Shown: positions 1-4,329 of the stretch, one piece after another
How positions within the stretch are numbered: position 1 is the first letter of the stretch
Layout of the letters: each line of letters begins with the position of its first letter
The notes under the pieces: model-generated
Database searches by the model: none
Seen by the model: the letters and a program-made list of their open reading frames with translations, nothing else
What the model was told of the DNA's origin: nothing
Translations under genes and position numbers: made by a program
NCBI GenBank assembly: GCA_903904805.1
Contig: CAIVDX010000207.1
Span: forward strand, 1-5,648
DNA: 5,648 nucleotides
Reading direction: 5' to 3'
From: an uncultured Rhodospirillales bacterium
GTDB taxonomy: Bacteria; Pseudomonadota; Alphaproteobacteria; Acetobacterales; Acetobacteraceae

Positions 1-239
1 ACCTGAATAGACTCAAAGTCACATCCCTCGCGCGCCGCGCCACCCGTAGCGACGGTTACGAATTTTTTCTTTGGCGCACTGACGCAGGTTTCCGCGTCAA
101 GGCCGGTTGCCGATTCTTCACCATGGATGAGGCGTGGCGGCATTGGGAGGAAACGCGCGGCGGCTCCCCGTTGGGTGGCGAAAGCCACGATATCCTGACG
201 ATGTTTAAGCTGCACATTCAGCGCGTGGAGGCAGGCTGA
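1..239 (+). CDS. Hypothetical phage protein, 5' end outside the window
   Basis: An open frame enters from the left edge (first full codon at 3) and stops at TGA 237-239, giving 78 C-terminal residues. The visible part is rich in aromatic and basic residues: a segment reading SDGYEFFLWRTDAGFRVKAG is followed by a helix with the pattern FFTMDEAWRHWEE and a hydrophobic tail ending in IQRVEAG. There are no membrane segments or cysteine clusters. I do not recognise the family, and a function cannot be given. Its end contains the GGAGG (227-231) that serves the next gene, and its stop overlaps that gene's start as TGATG, so the two are probably translationally coupled. Codon use is GC-rich like its neighbours. 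The real start lies upstream. Confidence 0.7.
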   Translation, partial: LNRLKVTSLARRATRSDGYEFFLWRTDAGFRVKAGCRFFTMDEAWRHWEETRGGSPLGGESHDILTMFKLHIQRVEAG

Positions 240-604
240 TGGACAACACCCCCTTCGCCCCCACGATTTCCAGCAGCGAACGCCCGTGGCTGCGGCTGGT
301 CACGCCGTTCTGCGGCTGGTTCGCCGCTCCGCCCGTGGTGGCAGCACAGCCCGCCGGCCACAGCCGCGCGCACAAAGTGGAGCGGCGCAGCGCCAAGGCC
401 GCGGAGGCCCGCGCAATGTACCGCGCGGCGCAGCGCTGGGCCGACAGCATGGCCGATCACCCGCTGAAGCAGCCGGCCGAGAAACTGGCCGACGTGAAAT
501 ACGAAATCGCGGAGGCGTGGTTCTGGCTGGCCGGCGGTGATGCCGTCGCCGCGTGGGAACGGCGCTGCAAAGCCGCAGAGATACGCCGGGGGATGCAGGC
601 ATGA
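239..604 (+). CDS. Hypothetical helical protein, 121 aa
   Basis: The start ATG at 239 overlaps the previous stop (TGATG) and has GGAGG seven bases upstream, so this start is well supported. The N-terminal 45 residues are Pro/Ala/Trp-rich (WLRLVTPFCGWFAAPP) but are not a convincing membrane segment. From about residue 46 the protein is predicted to be mostly helical and charged (KVERRSAKAAEARAMYRAAQ, then WADSMADHPLKQPAEKLADV), ending in a basic tail (WERRCKAAEIRRGMQA). Regular Ala/Arg/Glu spacing suggests a helical hairpin or coiled coil. A direct 11-base repeat (CTGCGGCTGGT at 290-300 and 310-320) encodes the two similar LRLV/CGWF stretches. Family and function are not recognised. The gene ends in an ATGA overlap with the next one. 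Confidence 0.75.
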   Translation: MDNTPFAPTISSSERPWLRLVTPFCGWFAAPPVVAAQPAGHSRAHKVERRSAKAAEARAMYRAAQRWADSMADHPLKQPAEKLADVKYEIAEAWFWLAGGDAVAAWERRCKAAEIRRGMQA

Positions 605-741
605 ACGACGACGAATGCGCCGCGTGGCTGTTGATCGTCGCGCCAGCCTTGGTGTTCGTGGCGATGATGCTCGCCGATGTAGTGTTGCCCATCGCTGCTT
701 GGGTGGTGTTGGTGCTGAATGAATGGTGGGGTGTGGCGTGA
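601..741 (+). CDS. Tiny membrane protein, 46 aa
   Basis: ATG 601 overlaps the previous stop as ATGA and has GGGGGA (588-593) seven bases upstream. The frame is open further upstream, but only this start gives coupling and a ribosome site. The protein begins with an acidic NDDE head, then residues 7-25 and 27-39 are strongly hydrophobic, separated by Asp26 and Pro30, and it ends in an aromatic NEWW cap. It is therefore either one long kinked membrane helix or a tight helical hairpin in the inner membrane. Size and shape are compatible with holin- or antiholin-like proteins or with small phage membrane modulators, but no family motif identifies it, and it lies far from the endolysin on the opposite strand. 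Function is unknown. Confidence 0.65.
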   Translation: MNDDECAAWLLIVAPALVFVAMMLADVVLPIAAWVVLVLNEWWGVA

Positions 742-875
742 TGCAGATCGTTCTTGTTTTAGTGGCGGCCATTTGCACGGCAAGCGCCACAATTGCAGAC
801 GAACCGATATTGCGAGCTGCCAATTCTGGCATGGCCGTTATTCTGTTTTCTCTGTTTTTGGCTTACCGCACATGA
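741..875 (+). CDS. Tiny membrane or exported protein, 44 aa
   Basis: ATG 741 overlaps the stop of the previous membrane protein (TGATG), and the frame closes at TGA 873-875, which overlaps the next start as ATGA. Residues 2-19 form a hydrophobic segment (QIVLVLVAAICTASATIA) followed by acidic DEP, and residues 31-42 form a second one (MAVILFSLFLAY) with a basic RT end. This can be read as a two-helix hairpin in the inner membrane, or as a signal-peptide-like start without the usual basic residues. The two coupling overlaps and the adjacent membrane protein are the main reasons to accept so short a gene. There is no clear ribosome site of its own, so expression probably depends on coupling. 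Function is unknown. Confidence 0.5.
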   Translation: MQIVLVLVAAICTASATIADEPILRAANSGMAVILFSLFLAYRT

Positions 876-1126
876 GCACTGACCCAAAGACTACCCCGCT
901 TGCGTACCTTGAGCGCCGCGTGAGCGACGTTCTGCGCGGCACTCCGGTGCGGGATTTGGACGAGGCATTCAGCGCCGTCCGAATGCAGATTGATCGGCTG
1001 CGGGCGGCGCTGCGCGAGATTGCAGCGGAGCCGTTCGTTCACTGCGAGGCTGGCGGGATCGACGACAACCCATTCCGCGCCGTCGCCTTGGCGGCTTTAG
1101 GAGAGGATGCGCCCCGTGCCAAATGA
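872..1126 (+). CDS. Hypothetical helical phage protein with IDRLR helix, 84 aa
   Basis: ATG 872 overlaps the previous stop as ATGA; an upstream in-frame start at 719 would run across two coupled genes and give an unlikely Arg/Cys-rich extension. The middle of the protein is a helix (DEAFSAVRMQIDRLRAALRE) followed by IAAEP, then a Cys/Asp/Gly loop and a C-terminal AVALAALGE segment. The ERLR/DRLR-ALREIA-ALG layout is common in small phage proteins of unknown role, and it is shared in part with the two related genes downstream (1107 and 2460). It is probably a small cytosolic protein, possibly self-associating through the helix. No enzymatic motif is visible. Confidence 0.7.
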   Translation: MSTDPKTTPLAYLERRVSDVLRGTPVRDLDEAFSAVRMQIDRLRAALREIAAEPFVHCEAGGIDDNPFRAVALAALGEDAPRAK

Positions 1127-1388
1127 ACCAGCACAGTCCCAAATGACCGAGGTGCTTGACATTATCGCCCGGCTGAACGACGCCTGCGTTGGCCATCCGG
1201 CCGCGTTCATCCTGTGGCCGCATCGCCTACTGCACGACGCGTGAGATGAGATTGAGCGGCTGCGGGCCGGGTGGCTCCGGTCCATCCAGGTCGAGAACTC
1301 CTGCGCCGCAACTGGCAAGCCCTGCCGCGAGCCGTGCGGGTGCGTGCTGGAGCAGGCTGAGTTGATGGGGGCTGCCAGTGAGCGCTGA
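1107..1388 (+). pseudogene. Four-cysteine IERLR protein interrupted by in-frame TGA
   Basis: ATG 1107 follows a good ribosome site (AGGAG about 1100-1104) and opens a frame that meets TGA at 1242-1244 (codon 46) but continues in the same frame to TGA 1386-1388. The part after the stop matches the intact gene at 2460: from EIERLR to EQAELM about 31 of 41 aligned residues agree, including four cysteines (C-x6-C-x3-C-x-C here). The residue expected at codon 46 would fit Arg, so a single CGA-to-TGA transition is the simplest explanation. Alternatives are two separate short proteins, stop readthrough, or a sequencing error. As read, only the 45-residue N-terminal piece (MRPVPNEPAQ to LLHDA) would be made. 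The overlap of the distal stop with the next gene's GTG suggests that the whole was once one gene. An alternative start is ATG 1143. The cysteines resemble a small metal-binding site; this is inference. Confidence 0.7.
1248..1371 (+). repeat. Diverged direct repeat, copy 1 (IERLR/four-Cys module)
   Basis: This segment is the upstream copy of a duplicated coding module; the partner is at 2592-2718. Identical or near-identical blocks include GAGATTGAGCGGCTGCGG (one mismatch), TGCCGCGAGCCGTGCG (1323-1338 versus 2670-2685) and GCTGGAGCAGGC followed after one mismatch by GAGTTGATGG (1346-1368 versus 2693-2715). Similarity extends to the G-rich spot just before the next gene's start. Confidence 0.75.
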
Positions 1389-1713
1389 CCGTCCCGAGAC
1401 GACCACTTGCCGGGGGTGCAAGTTTCTCTACTTGGACGGCTCCGGCTACTCCAACTACACATGGATGACGACATTCGTTCGCTGCGCGAGGAGTGCCAAT
1501 CCGTCACTCTTGATAGACCAAGAGGAACCGCTCAACTGGCAACAGCAGCCCGAGGGTGTGGATGTTTGGCCGCCGACCATGACAGGCCGGTGCGAACTGT
1601 ATGCGCCGGGCGTGCTGATAACGCTTGACCCTGATCGAGAAGATAACCTGCGCGACAACTCAACGGACGAAGAACAGATCGCAGCCATTCTGGCGGCGGA
1701 TGGCCAGCCATGA
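1378..1713 (+). CDS. Zinc-ribbon-like four-cysteine protein, 111 aa
   Basis: The frame starts at GTG 1378, overlapping the distal end of the interrupted gene by 11 bases, with a weak G-rich ribosome site (TGGGGG 1366-1371) six bases upstream. The N-terminal half holds C11-x2-C14, then FLYLDGSGYSNYTW, then C36, and a fourth cysteine at C72 (TGRCELY). A CxxC pair plus two further cysteines suggests a bound metal, most likely zinc. From general familiarity, the GYSNYT element following a CxxC resembles small conserved proteins in phages and bacteria; I cannot name a family. The C-terminal 35 residues are acidic (DPDREDNLRDNSTDEEQ) and end in an Ala-rich helix. It is probably cytosolic. It ends in an ATGA overlap with the next gene. 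Its translation may depend on ribosomes arriving from the gene upstream, which is interrupted. Confidence 0.75.
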   Translation: MSADRPETTTCRGCKFLYLDGSGYSNYTWMTTFVRCARSANPSLLIDQEEPLNWQQQPEGVDVWPPTMTGRCELYAPGVLITLDPDREDNLRDNSTDEEQIAAILAADGQP

Positions 1714-1886
1714 GTGGCGACCAGCGAACCGCCACCCATGCGCCGCTTGTGGTTCCGATGCCGGTGCGGGATCATTTGCGTTGCTGCGCTCTTGAATGGG
1801 TGCCGGCTCGGTCGACTGCGGATTGCGATGCGCTGGAGGAAAGCCTGCGGTTGGCTGAACAGCAGCGCCGGGCCGCATCTAAATGA
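1710..1886 (+). CDS. Small hypothetical protein, 58 aa
   Basis: ATG 1710 overlaps the previous stop (ATGA), and the stop TGA 1884-1886 overlaps the methyltransferase start in the same way, so this frame is favoured over the competing Arg/Cys-rich frame that starts at 1714 and runs into the methyltransferase. The protein has a Val/Pro-rich start (HAPLVVPMPVRDHLRCCALE) with a Cys-Cys pair at 25-26 and a helical charged end (ADCDALEESLRLAEQQRRAA). This C-terminal helix looks like a short coiled coil. No family is recognised. It could have a structural or partner role beside the methyltransferase, but that rests only on position. Confidence 0.6.
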   Translation: MSGDQRTATHAPLVVPMPVRDHLRCCALEWVPARSTADCDALEESLRLAEQQRRAASK

Positions 1887-2467
1887 CATACTGGCAGACC
1901 CTTCCTACGGGGCCGTTTGATGTGGTGGTGGTTGATCCGCCTTGGGATTACTACGGTAGCCCCGACAAGTGGGCAGCGGCTGGAAAATTTTATGCGCTTA
2001 TGTCGGACGCCGAGATGATGGCGCTCCCCGTGCCGGCGCTGTTGGCGCCACGCGCTTTGGTTTTTATGTGGGTCACGTCATCCACAGTCGCCCGCGCTGT
2101 GGACTATATGCGCGCTTGGGGACTGCACTATCGCGGCGTGGCATTCGTATGGATCAAGACCCGTGTTGACGGCTCGCCTATCGGCGCTCAAGGCGTGCGC
2201 CCGAGCATCACCAAACCGCTAACAGAGATGGTTCTAGTCGGATCAACTCATGCCAAGGGGCGGCCATTGCCTCTTGCCAGCGAAGCTATCAGGCAGACCA
2301 TCTTCGCCCCGCGTGGGGCGCACAGCGCGAAGCCAGAGGCAATGCAGGACGCTATTGAAGCCATGTATCCCGCCGCCAGGAAAGTCGAGCTATTTGCCCG
2401 CCGCGCCCGGTTGGGCTGGACGATTTGGGGAAACGAAGCGCCACAGGAGGCTGATGCAGATGAGTGA
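1883..2467 (+). CDS. MT-A70 family adenine-N6 methyltransferase (phage type), 194 aa
   Basis: This enzyme should transfer a methyl group from S-adenosylmethionine to the N6 of adenine, most likely in DNA, in the cytosol. The family signature is clear: VVVVDPPWDYYG with the catalytic DPPW at residues 18-21, a hydrophobic strand VFMWV at 60-64, FVWIK at 88-92, the ITKPLTEMVLVG stretch at 109-120 followed by a basic KGRP loop, HSAKPEAM at 147-154, and the closing KVELFARRARLGWTIWGNE at 167-185. The HS-KP and ELFAR elements are usual for this family and line the cofactor site. Length is normal for short phage members, and there is no added target-recognition or restriction domain. The start is fixed by the ATGA overlap; no strong ribosome site is seen. 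No cognate restriction gene is present in the window, so it is an orphan here. Phage members are thought to protect the genome from restriction or change its regulation; the target motif cannot be read from sequence. Confidence 0.96.
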   Translation: MTYWQTLPTGPFDVVVVDPPWDYYGSPDKWAAAGKFYALMSDAEMMALPVPALLAPRALVFMWVTSSTVARAVDYMRAWGLHYRGVAFVWIKTRVDGSPIGAQGVRPSITKPLTEMVLVGSTHAKGRPLPLASEAIRQTIFAPRGAHSAKPEAMQDAIEAMYPAARKVELFARRARLGWTIWGNEAPQEADADE

Positions 2468-2729
2468 CCGCCCGACAACCACCGACCTTCTCGCCCGCCT
2501 GCGACTTGTTGCGGCGTGGCGGAAACCCGGCGGGCCGACGCCATCTGAGCCGATGCCGTCCAACTATGAGGCCGCCTGTGATGCGGTCAACGAGATCGAG
2601 CGGCTGCGGCGCAGTTGGCTCCGCGTGATCCAGCAGGAGAACGGCTGCGCCCCGCACACAGGCACCCCATGCCGCGAGCCGTGCGCGTGTGCGCTGGAGC
2701 AGGCCGAGTTGATGGAGCCTGCCACATGA
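2460..2729 (+). CDS. Four-cysteine IERLR protein, intact paralogue, 89 aa
   Basis: ATG 2460 overlaps the methyltransferase end by eight bases and lies nine bases after AGGAGG (2445-2450). A second ATG at 2454 is too close to that site, so 2460 is preferred. An N-terminal helix (TTTDLLARLRLVAAWRKPGG) is followed by a linker, a helix containing AVNEIERLRRSWLRVIQQEN (about 42-61), and a cysteine cluster C63-x7-C71-x3-C75-x-C77 inside TGTPCREPCACALEQAELM. Four closely spaced cysteines could bind a metal ion. It is the intact relative of the interrupted gene at 1107, and the two bracket the zinc-ribbon gene, the 58-residue gene and the methyltransferase. DLLARLR plus EIERLR is an architecture seen in many small phage proteins of unknown role. 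It ends in an ATGA overlap with the next gene. Confidence 0.8.
   Translation: MSDRPTTTDLLARLRLVAAWRKPGGPTPSEPMPSNYEAACDAVNEIERLRRSWLRVIQQENGCAPHTGTPCREPCACALEQAELMEPAT
2592..2718 (+). repeat. Diverged direct repeat, copy 2 (IERLR/four-Cys module)
   Basis: This is the downstream partner of the repeat at 1248-1371, inside the intact gene. It differs by scattered substitutions and one additional codon between the first and second cysteine. The two copies lie about 1.3 kb apart in the same orientation and flank the methyltransferase segment. Confidence 0.75.
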
Positions 2730-2989
2730 CCAGCAAGCCCGTATTTCGAGGGAGGTCGGCTGTGATCCGCACGCTGCCCGTCTATCCCGACCGGGCGTTG
2801 CCCGAGGTGTATTTTCTGCCCGGCGCTCCAGCCGAGGCAGTCGCGCGCGCGTTCGTCGCCGCGCGTCAGTTCCCTGCCGGTGCCCAGGGAGACGGTAGCC
2901 AGTCCGTCGCACAGGCATCGCCTCCGACCCCCAACTGCGCCGGGGCGGTTCACGCCGTCCCGGCGACTTTTTCGGGGGAGGGGGCATGA
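2726..2989 (+). CDS. Hypothetical protein with disordered tail, 87 aa
   Basis: ATG 2726 overlaps the previous stop (ATGA) and has GGAG (2714-2717) eight bases upstream. A second candidate, GTG 2762, has an even better site (GGGAGG 2750-2755, six bases away) and would give 75 residues beginning at IRTLPVYPDR, so the start is open to question. The first half looks folded (VIRTLPVYPDRALPEVYFLP, then a helix APAEAVARAFVAARQFP). From about residue 50 the sequence is Gly/Ser/Pro/Ala-rich with a single Cys and looks disordered. No family is recognised. The gene ends in ATGA with an 8-residue frame that leads into the next gene. Confidence 0.6.
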   Translation: MTSKPVFRGRSAVIRTLPVYPDRALPEVYFLPGAPAEAVARAFVAARQFPAGAQGDGSQSVAQASPPTPNCAGAVHAVPATFSGEGA

Positions 2990-3012
2990 TCAGCTCATCC
3001 GAGGCAGCATGA
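2986..3012 (+). other. Possible 8-codon relay reading frame
   Basis: A frame of eight codons (MISSSEAA) starts in an ATGA overlap with the gene upstream and ends in an ATGA overlap with the gene downstream. The preceding GGGGGAGGGGG-type stretch (2974-2984) provides a ribosome site. It may only serve to carry ribosomes from one gene to the next. It is too short to claim a functional peptide, and chance is possible. Confidence 0.25.
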
Positions 3013-3215
3013 TTTTCCTCCGCACTCTGCTGGTAAAGGCCCCTCATGCCCGCTTTGGATGGGTTAGAAACCCGCCGCCAAAGTTACCAATAGCGTCGGG
3101 GTTTACCTTCGACCAAATGGATGCCCGTGCTTTCCCCTCAGCCCGCGTGGCTGCCGAGTTCATGCTCTACGAGGCACCATCTTTGCGGTTGAGTGAGATT
3201 GTGGAGAAGACGTGA
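3009..3215 (+). CDS. Small hypothetical protein, 68 aa
   Basis: ATG 3009 lies in an ATGA overlap with the short relay frame and has GAGG (3001-3004) four bases upstream, slightly close but usable. The frame is open further upstream but gives an Arg/His/Pro-rich extension typical of a shadow frame, so 3009 is preferred. The protein has a short hydrophobic start (MIFLRTLLVKAP), a basic middle with WVRNPPPKLP, then SGFTFDQMDARAFPSARVAA and an acidic C-terminal helix (APSLRLSEIVEKT). The stop overlaps the next start as TGATG. No family is recognised. It is probably cytosolic, as the N-terminal hydrophobic stretch is too short for a membrane helix. Confidence 0.6.
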   Translation: MIFLRTLLVKAPHARFGWVRNPPPKLPIASGFTFDQMDARAFPSARVAAEFMLYEAPSLRLSEIVEKT

Positions 3216-3640
3216 TGACCGACGATAACTGCTGCCATCGAACGCGCGTGGCCGGCGCACCATGCCCAGCCGGCCGAGTTTGCCCCTTCGAGGCGCAATC
3301 GACTCCAGAGCCGAGGCCGTATGAGCGCGCCGTCTATGAGGCGGTGCGGGCGCTGCTGCGCCATGGGCATTTTGCCCGCCTTGAGATTGGTCCCGGTGCT
3401 GAGGGTGAAATCACCGTCGGCCTGCATGCCGGGTGGGATGACGGGCAGTTCGTCGTCATGTCCCATGATGGCAAAACCGAGTGGGGGCTTGATACCTGCG
3501 ACGCATCGGTGGCCCGCGAGCTTGCGGCGGCGCTGACAGCCTATGCGGACTGGTGCGACGAGGAAGCCGACGCATTCATGGCCCGCGTGGCGGCAGAGAA
3601 GGAAGCCCGCGCCATCGCCAGGGCGAAGGCTGCCGAATGA
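3215..3640 (+). CDS. Hypothetical protein with cysteine-rich N-terminus, 141 aa
   Basis: ATG 3215 overlaps the previous stop (TGATG) with GGAG (3202-3205) nine bases upstream; GTG 3212, one codon earlier in the same frame, is an alternative. The N-terminus carries C6, C7, C17 and C23, a possible metal site or disulphide pair. Residues 30-60 form a helix (PYERAVYEAVRALLRHGHFA), followed by a predicted beta region (ITVGLHAGWDDGQFVVMSHD) and KTEWGLDTCDASV, and the last 45 residues are one long Ala/Glu/Arg helix (YADWCDEEADAFMARVAAEK onward). It looks like a small alpha/beta domain with a coiled tail. No family is recognised. It is the last member of the tightly coupled chain; 71 non-coding bases follow. 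Confidence 0.75.
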   Translation: MTDDNCCHRTRVAGAPCPAGRVCPFEAQSTPEPRPYERAVYEAVRALLRHGHFARLEIGPGAEGEITVGLHAGWDDGQFVVMSHDGKTEWGLDTCDASVARELAAALTAYADWCDEEADAFMARVAAEKEARAIARAKAAE

Positions 3641-3711
3641 ACCAAAAAGCCTGATACGACCCGGCTCTTGCTAAACTTGACGAAAAATTAAACCCAAGCA
3701 AAGGATCCAAG

Positions 3712-4134
3712 ATGAAAGTCTCGAATATCAAAGCCCGTTGGTCCTTGACCGCAGCTCCAGCAGATATGGTTGAAGCTGAGAATTTAGTCCTGGGGGAATA
3801 CGCCAATCACATGTCATCGCCAGTGTTTGGTTTCAGCGACCACGACGATGAACCCCCAGAGATCGAAGAGCGCCGGGTGGACCTCTACCCGCATCGTTAC
3901 CCCGAGGACATGGCGAAACTTCCTGCGTTTTGGCGCCTTGCCGCCGCCCTTGGCGACAAGGGAATGGTCGCGGTCAATATTGAGTCTGACGCTGTTTGGG
4001 CACACATCAACACCGGAGCAAAGAGTATGGAGTATGTTACGGTTGACGATTCTGTTCTGAACGCCGAGCTGCGCGAGCGGATCGCCCAGGCAAAAATGGT
4101 TCTTGATGGAAGATCCGATGGATCTCCGACTTGA
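3712..4134 (+). CDS. Hypothetical acidic protein, 140 aa
   Basis: ATG 3712 has AAGGA (about 3701-3705) at good spacing after an A-rich gap, so it has its own translation start, unlike the chain before it. Base composition is visibly less GC-rich than in the upstream genes. The protein begins with KVSNIKARWSLTAAPADMVE, has an acidic loop (FSDHDDEPPEIEERR), an aromatic DLYPHRYPEDMAKLPAFWRL helix, a strand-like GMVAVNIESDAVWAHINTG and a charged C-terminal helix (LNAELRERIAQAKMVL). No membrane segments or cysteines are present, so it is probably cytosolic. I do not recognise it. The end overlaps the following small gene by 17 bases. Confidence 0.75.
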   Translation: MKVSNIKARWSLTAAPADMVEAENLVLGEYANHMSSPVFGFSDHDDEPPEIEERRVDLYPHRYPEDMAKLPAFWRLAAALGDKGMVAVNIESDAVWAHINTGAKSMEYVTVDDSVLNAELRERIAQAKMVLDGRSDGSPT

Positions 4135-4288
4135 GGATTTCCAGTTGCTGGTGCATTGGGTGGCGGTTATCTGGACGTGCACGTCCGTTTGTTCAGTAAG
4201 GATAAGCCCGCACTACCGCGACCAAGCGACGTGTGAGTTGGCCCAAAGGCAAAGCTGCATCGCAGTAGAGGCCACACCGAAAAGGTGA
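4118..4288 (+). CDS. Small membrane-anchored four-cysteine protein, 56 aa
   Basis: I chose ATG 4118 because GGAAG (4108-4112) lies just upstream; ATG 4106 and TTG 4103 in the same frame are alternatives that add a few residues. A hydrophobic segment at residues 8-21 (FQLLVHWVAVIWTC) is followed by C21, C25, then SVRISPHYRDQATCELAQRQ with C39, and C47 in the closing SCIAV stretch. The pattern of one helix followed by a short strand, Y-x5-C-x7-C and a basic end is typical of small phage proteins anchored in the inner membrane with a disulphide-bonded periplasmic tail; this is from general familiarity, not a named family. Function is unknown. The gene sits in the less GC-rich stretch with its upstream neighbour. 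Confidence 0.6.
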   Translation: MDLRLEDFQLLVHWVAVIWTCTSVCSVRISPHYRDQATCELAQRQSCIAVEATPKR

Positions 4289-4299
4289 TGATGCGGATT

Positions 4300-4329
4300 C
4301 CCTAAAAAGACCCTTTTCTTTCTTAAGGG
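4300..4329 (+). promoter_or_regulatory. Weak imperfect hairpin in the gap before 4366
   Basis: CCCTAAAAAG (4300-4309) can pair with CTTTCTTAAGGG (4318-4329) with two single-base bulges and an eight-base loop. A smaller alternative pairs CCCTT (4311-4315) with AAGGG (4325-4329). There is no T-run after it, so it is not a standard terminator. It lies in a 77-base gap that also holds a five-codon frame (MMRIP, 4288-4305) and a weak -10-like CATAAG (4337-4342). A role in leader control or RNA processing is possible but unsupported. Confidence 0.2.

Noticed and set aside
218..832. 204-residue leftward open frame opposite the first small genes
   Set aside because: Its translation is Arg/Pro/His-rich without domain features, and it lies wholly opposite four rightward genes joined by start-stop overlaps; it is a high-GC shadow frame.
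1242..1244. TGA as a selenocysteine codon
   Set aside because: The paralogue has Val at the matching place, and no bacterial SECIS-like stem was evident right after the codon; Arg-to-stop mutation is simpler.
1246..1368. Frame beginning at ATG 1246 just after the premature TGA, as a restart product
   Set aside because: It is in a different frame from the conserved four-Cys sequence, so the product would be unrelated Ser/Arg/Gly-rich sequence; the homology is in the frame of 1248.
1714..1920. Rightward 68-residue frame starting at GTG 1714
   Set aside because: Arg/Cys/Trp-rich and runs 38 bases into the methyltransferase; the 58-residue frame at 1710-1886 has exact ATGA overlaps on both sides and a more normal composition.
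2352..3047. 231-residue leftward open frame, the longest in the window
   Set aside because: Its composition (runs of Arg, Pro and Ser) is typical of antisense shadow in GC-rich DNA; it covers the clear end of the methyltransferase and the four-Cys gene, and has no motifs.
3650..3666. AGCC...GGCT inverted repeat after the 3640 stop as a terminator
   Set aside because: Only four base pairs with a nine-base loop and no T-run; expected by chance.
3677..3706. Sigma-70 promoter with TTGACG (3677-3682) before the 3712 gene
   Set aside because: The -35-like box is good, but at 16-18 bases spacing the best -10 is AAGGAT or worse (three of six matches) and overlaps the ribosome site; not strong enough to annotate.
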